DNA of 64,000 nt from assembly GCF_030269925.1 (NCBI RefSeq), contig NC_085130.1, positions 3,546,501-3,610,500 of the forward strand, written 5' to 3'. Below are positions 63,816-64,000 of the stretch, one piece after another. This stretch comes from Bombyx mori. Taxonomy: Eukaryota; Arthropoda; Insecta; Lepidoptera; Bombycidae. The notes under the pieces are model-generated. The model did no database searches. It was not told the origin of the DNA and saw only the letters and a program-made list of their open reading frames with translations. The position numbers and the translations under genes were made by a program. Position 1 is the first letter of the stretch; each line of letters opens with the position of its first letter.

Positions 63816-64000
63816 AAAATCATATGACAAAGCTATTACCATAATATGTCTGAGCTCAGTCTACAATGTTTTAGGTCTGTTAAAATCGACCAGGACTTAT
63901 TGCTGCAGCCATCTATTGACCCGGTTTTACTTGCAGAGAATTCTCAAATACTTCGGATAGTTTCGTCCAATGTGTTTACTCCAATGAAGACAAGTTCAAA

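Overview
The window looks like lepidopteran nuclear DNA, very probably the silkworm Bombyx mori or a close relative. The main reason is more than thirty copies or relics of one tRNA-headed SINE that I recognise as Bm1. They share an A-rich tail after CTAAGCAATAAA, and the longest copies also carry a tRNA-like 5' head with box A and box B motifs. Fragments of a non-LTR element resembling Bombyx BMC1 support the same assignment. Species and element names come from memory of these families, not from a database search.

Almost everything recognisable is mobile DNA, often nested. At 3.8-9.3 kb a full-length, apparently intact CR1/Jockey-type retrotransposon (two ORFs, (TTTGA)5 tail, 5-bp target duplication) sits inside a short repeat. 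An uninterrupted copy of that repeat lies at 56.9 kb. At 31.9-34.7 kb a 5'-truncated BMC1-like element keeps an open endonuclease/RT frame and a 74-nt uninterrupted poly(A), so it is young. Other residents are several Helitron families with A|TC...CTAG|T ends, a family with terminal hairpins that I cannot classify, a GC-rich retroelement near 44 and 51 kb, a 310-bp A-tailed retroposon family called 'family C' here, C-terminal remnants of RTE-like LINEs, a hAT-type MITE, an inverted-repeat MITE at 58.4 kb, and a mariner remnant beside its own MITE at 63 kb.

I find one convincing host gene. It lies on the minus strand at 29.6-31.3 kb: a TATA box, a five-codon first exon with a strong donor, a 1,358-bp intron holding two Bm1 copies, and a second exon ending in a stop and AATAAA. 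It encodes a 70-residue protein with a signal peptide and a Ser/Ala/Arg-rich tail, function unknown. The first exon is too short for simple ORF calling.

Layout: 0-3.7 kb LINE ends and SINEs; 3.8-9.3 kb intact retrotransposon in its host repeat; 9.4-17.7 kb SINE/Helitron/LINE fragments; 18-29 kb relatively unique DNA with Helitrons, a perfect hairpin and old SINEs; 29.6-31.3 kb secreted-peptide gene; 31.6-34.7 kb SINE plus young LINE; 35-54 kb dense nested repeats; 54-64 kb mixed unique DNA and repeats. No cellular enzyme, rRNA, bona fide tRNA gene or CRISPR array is visible. Boundaries of old repeats are approximate.
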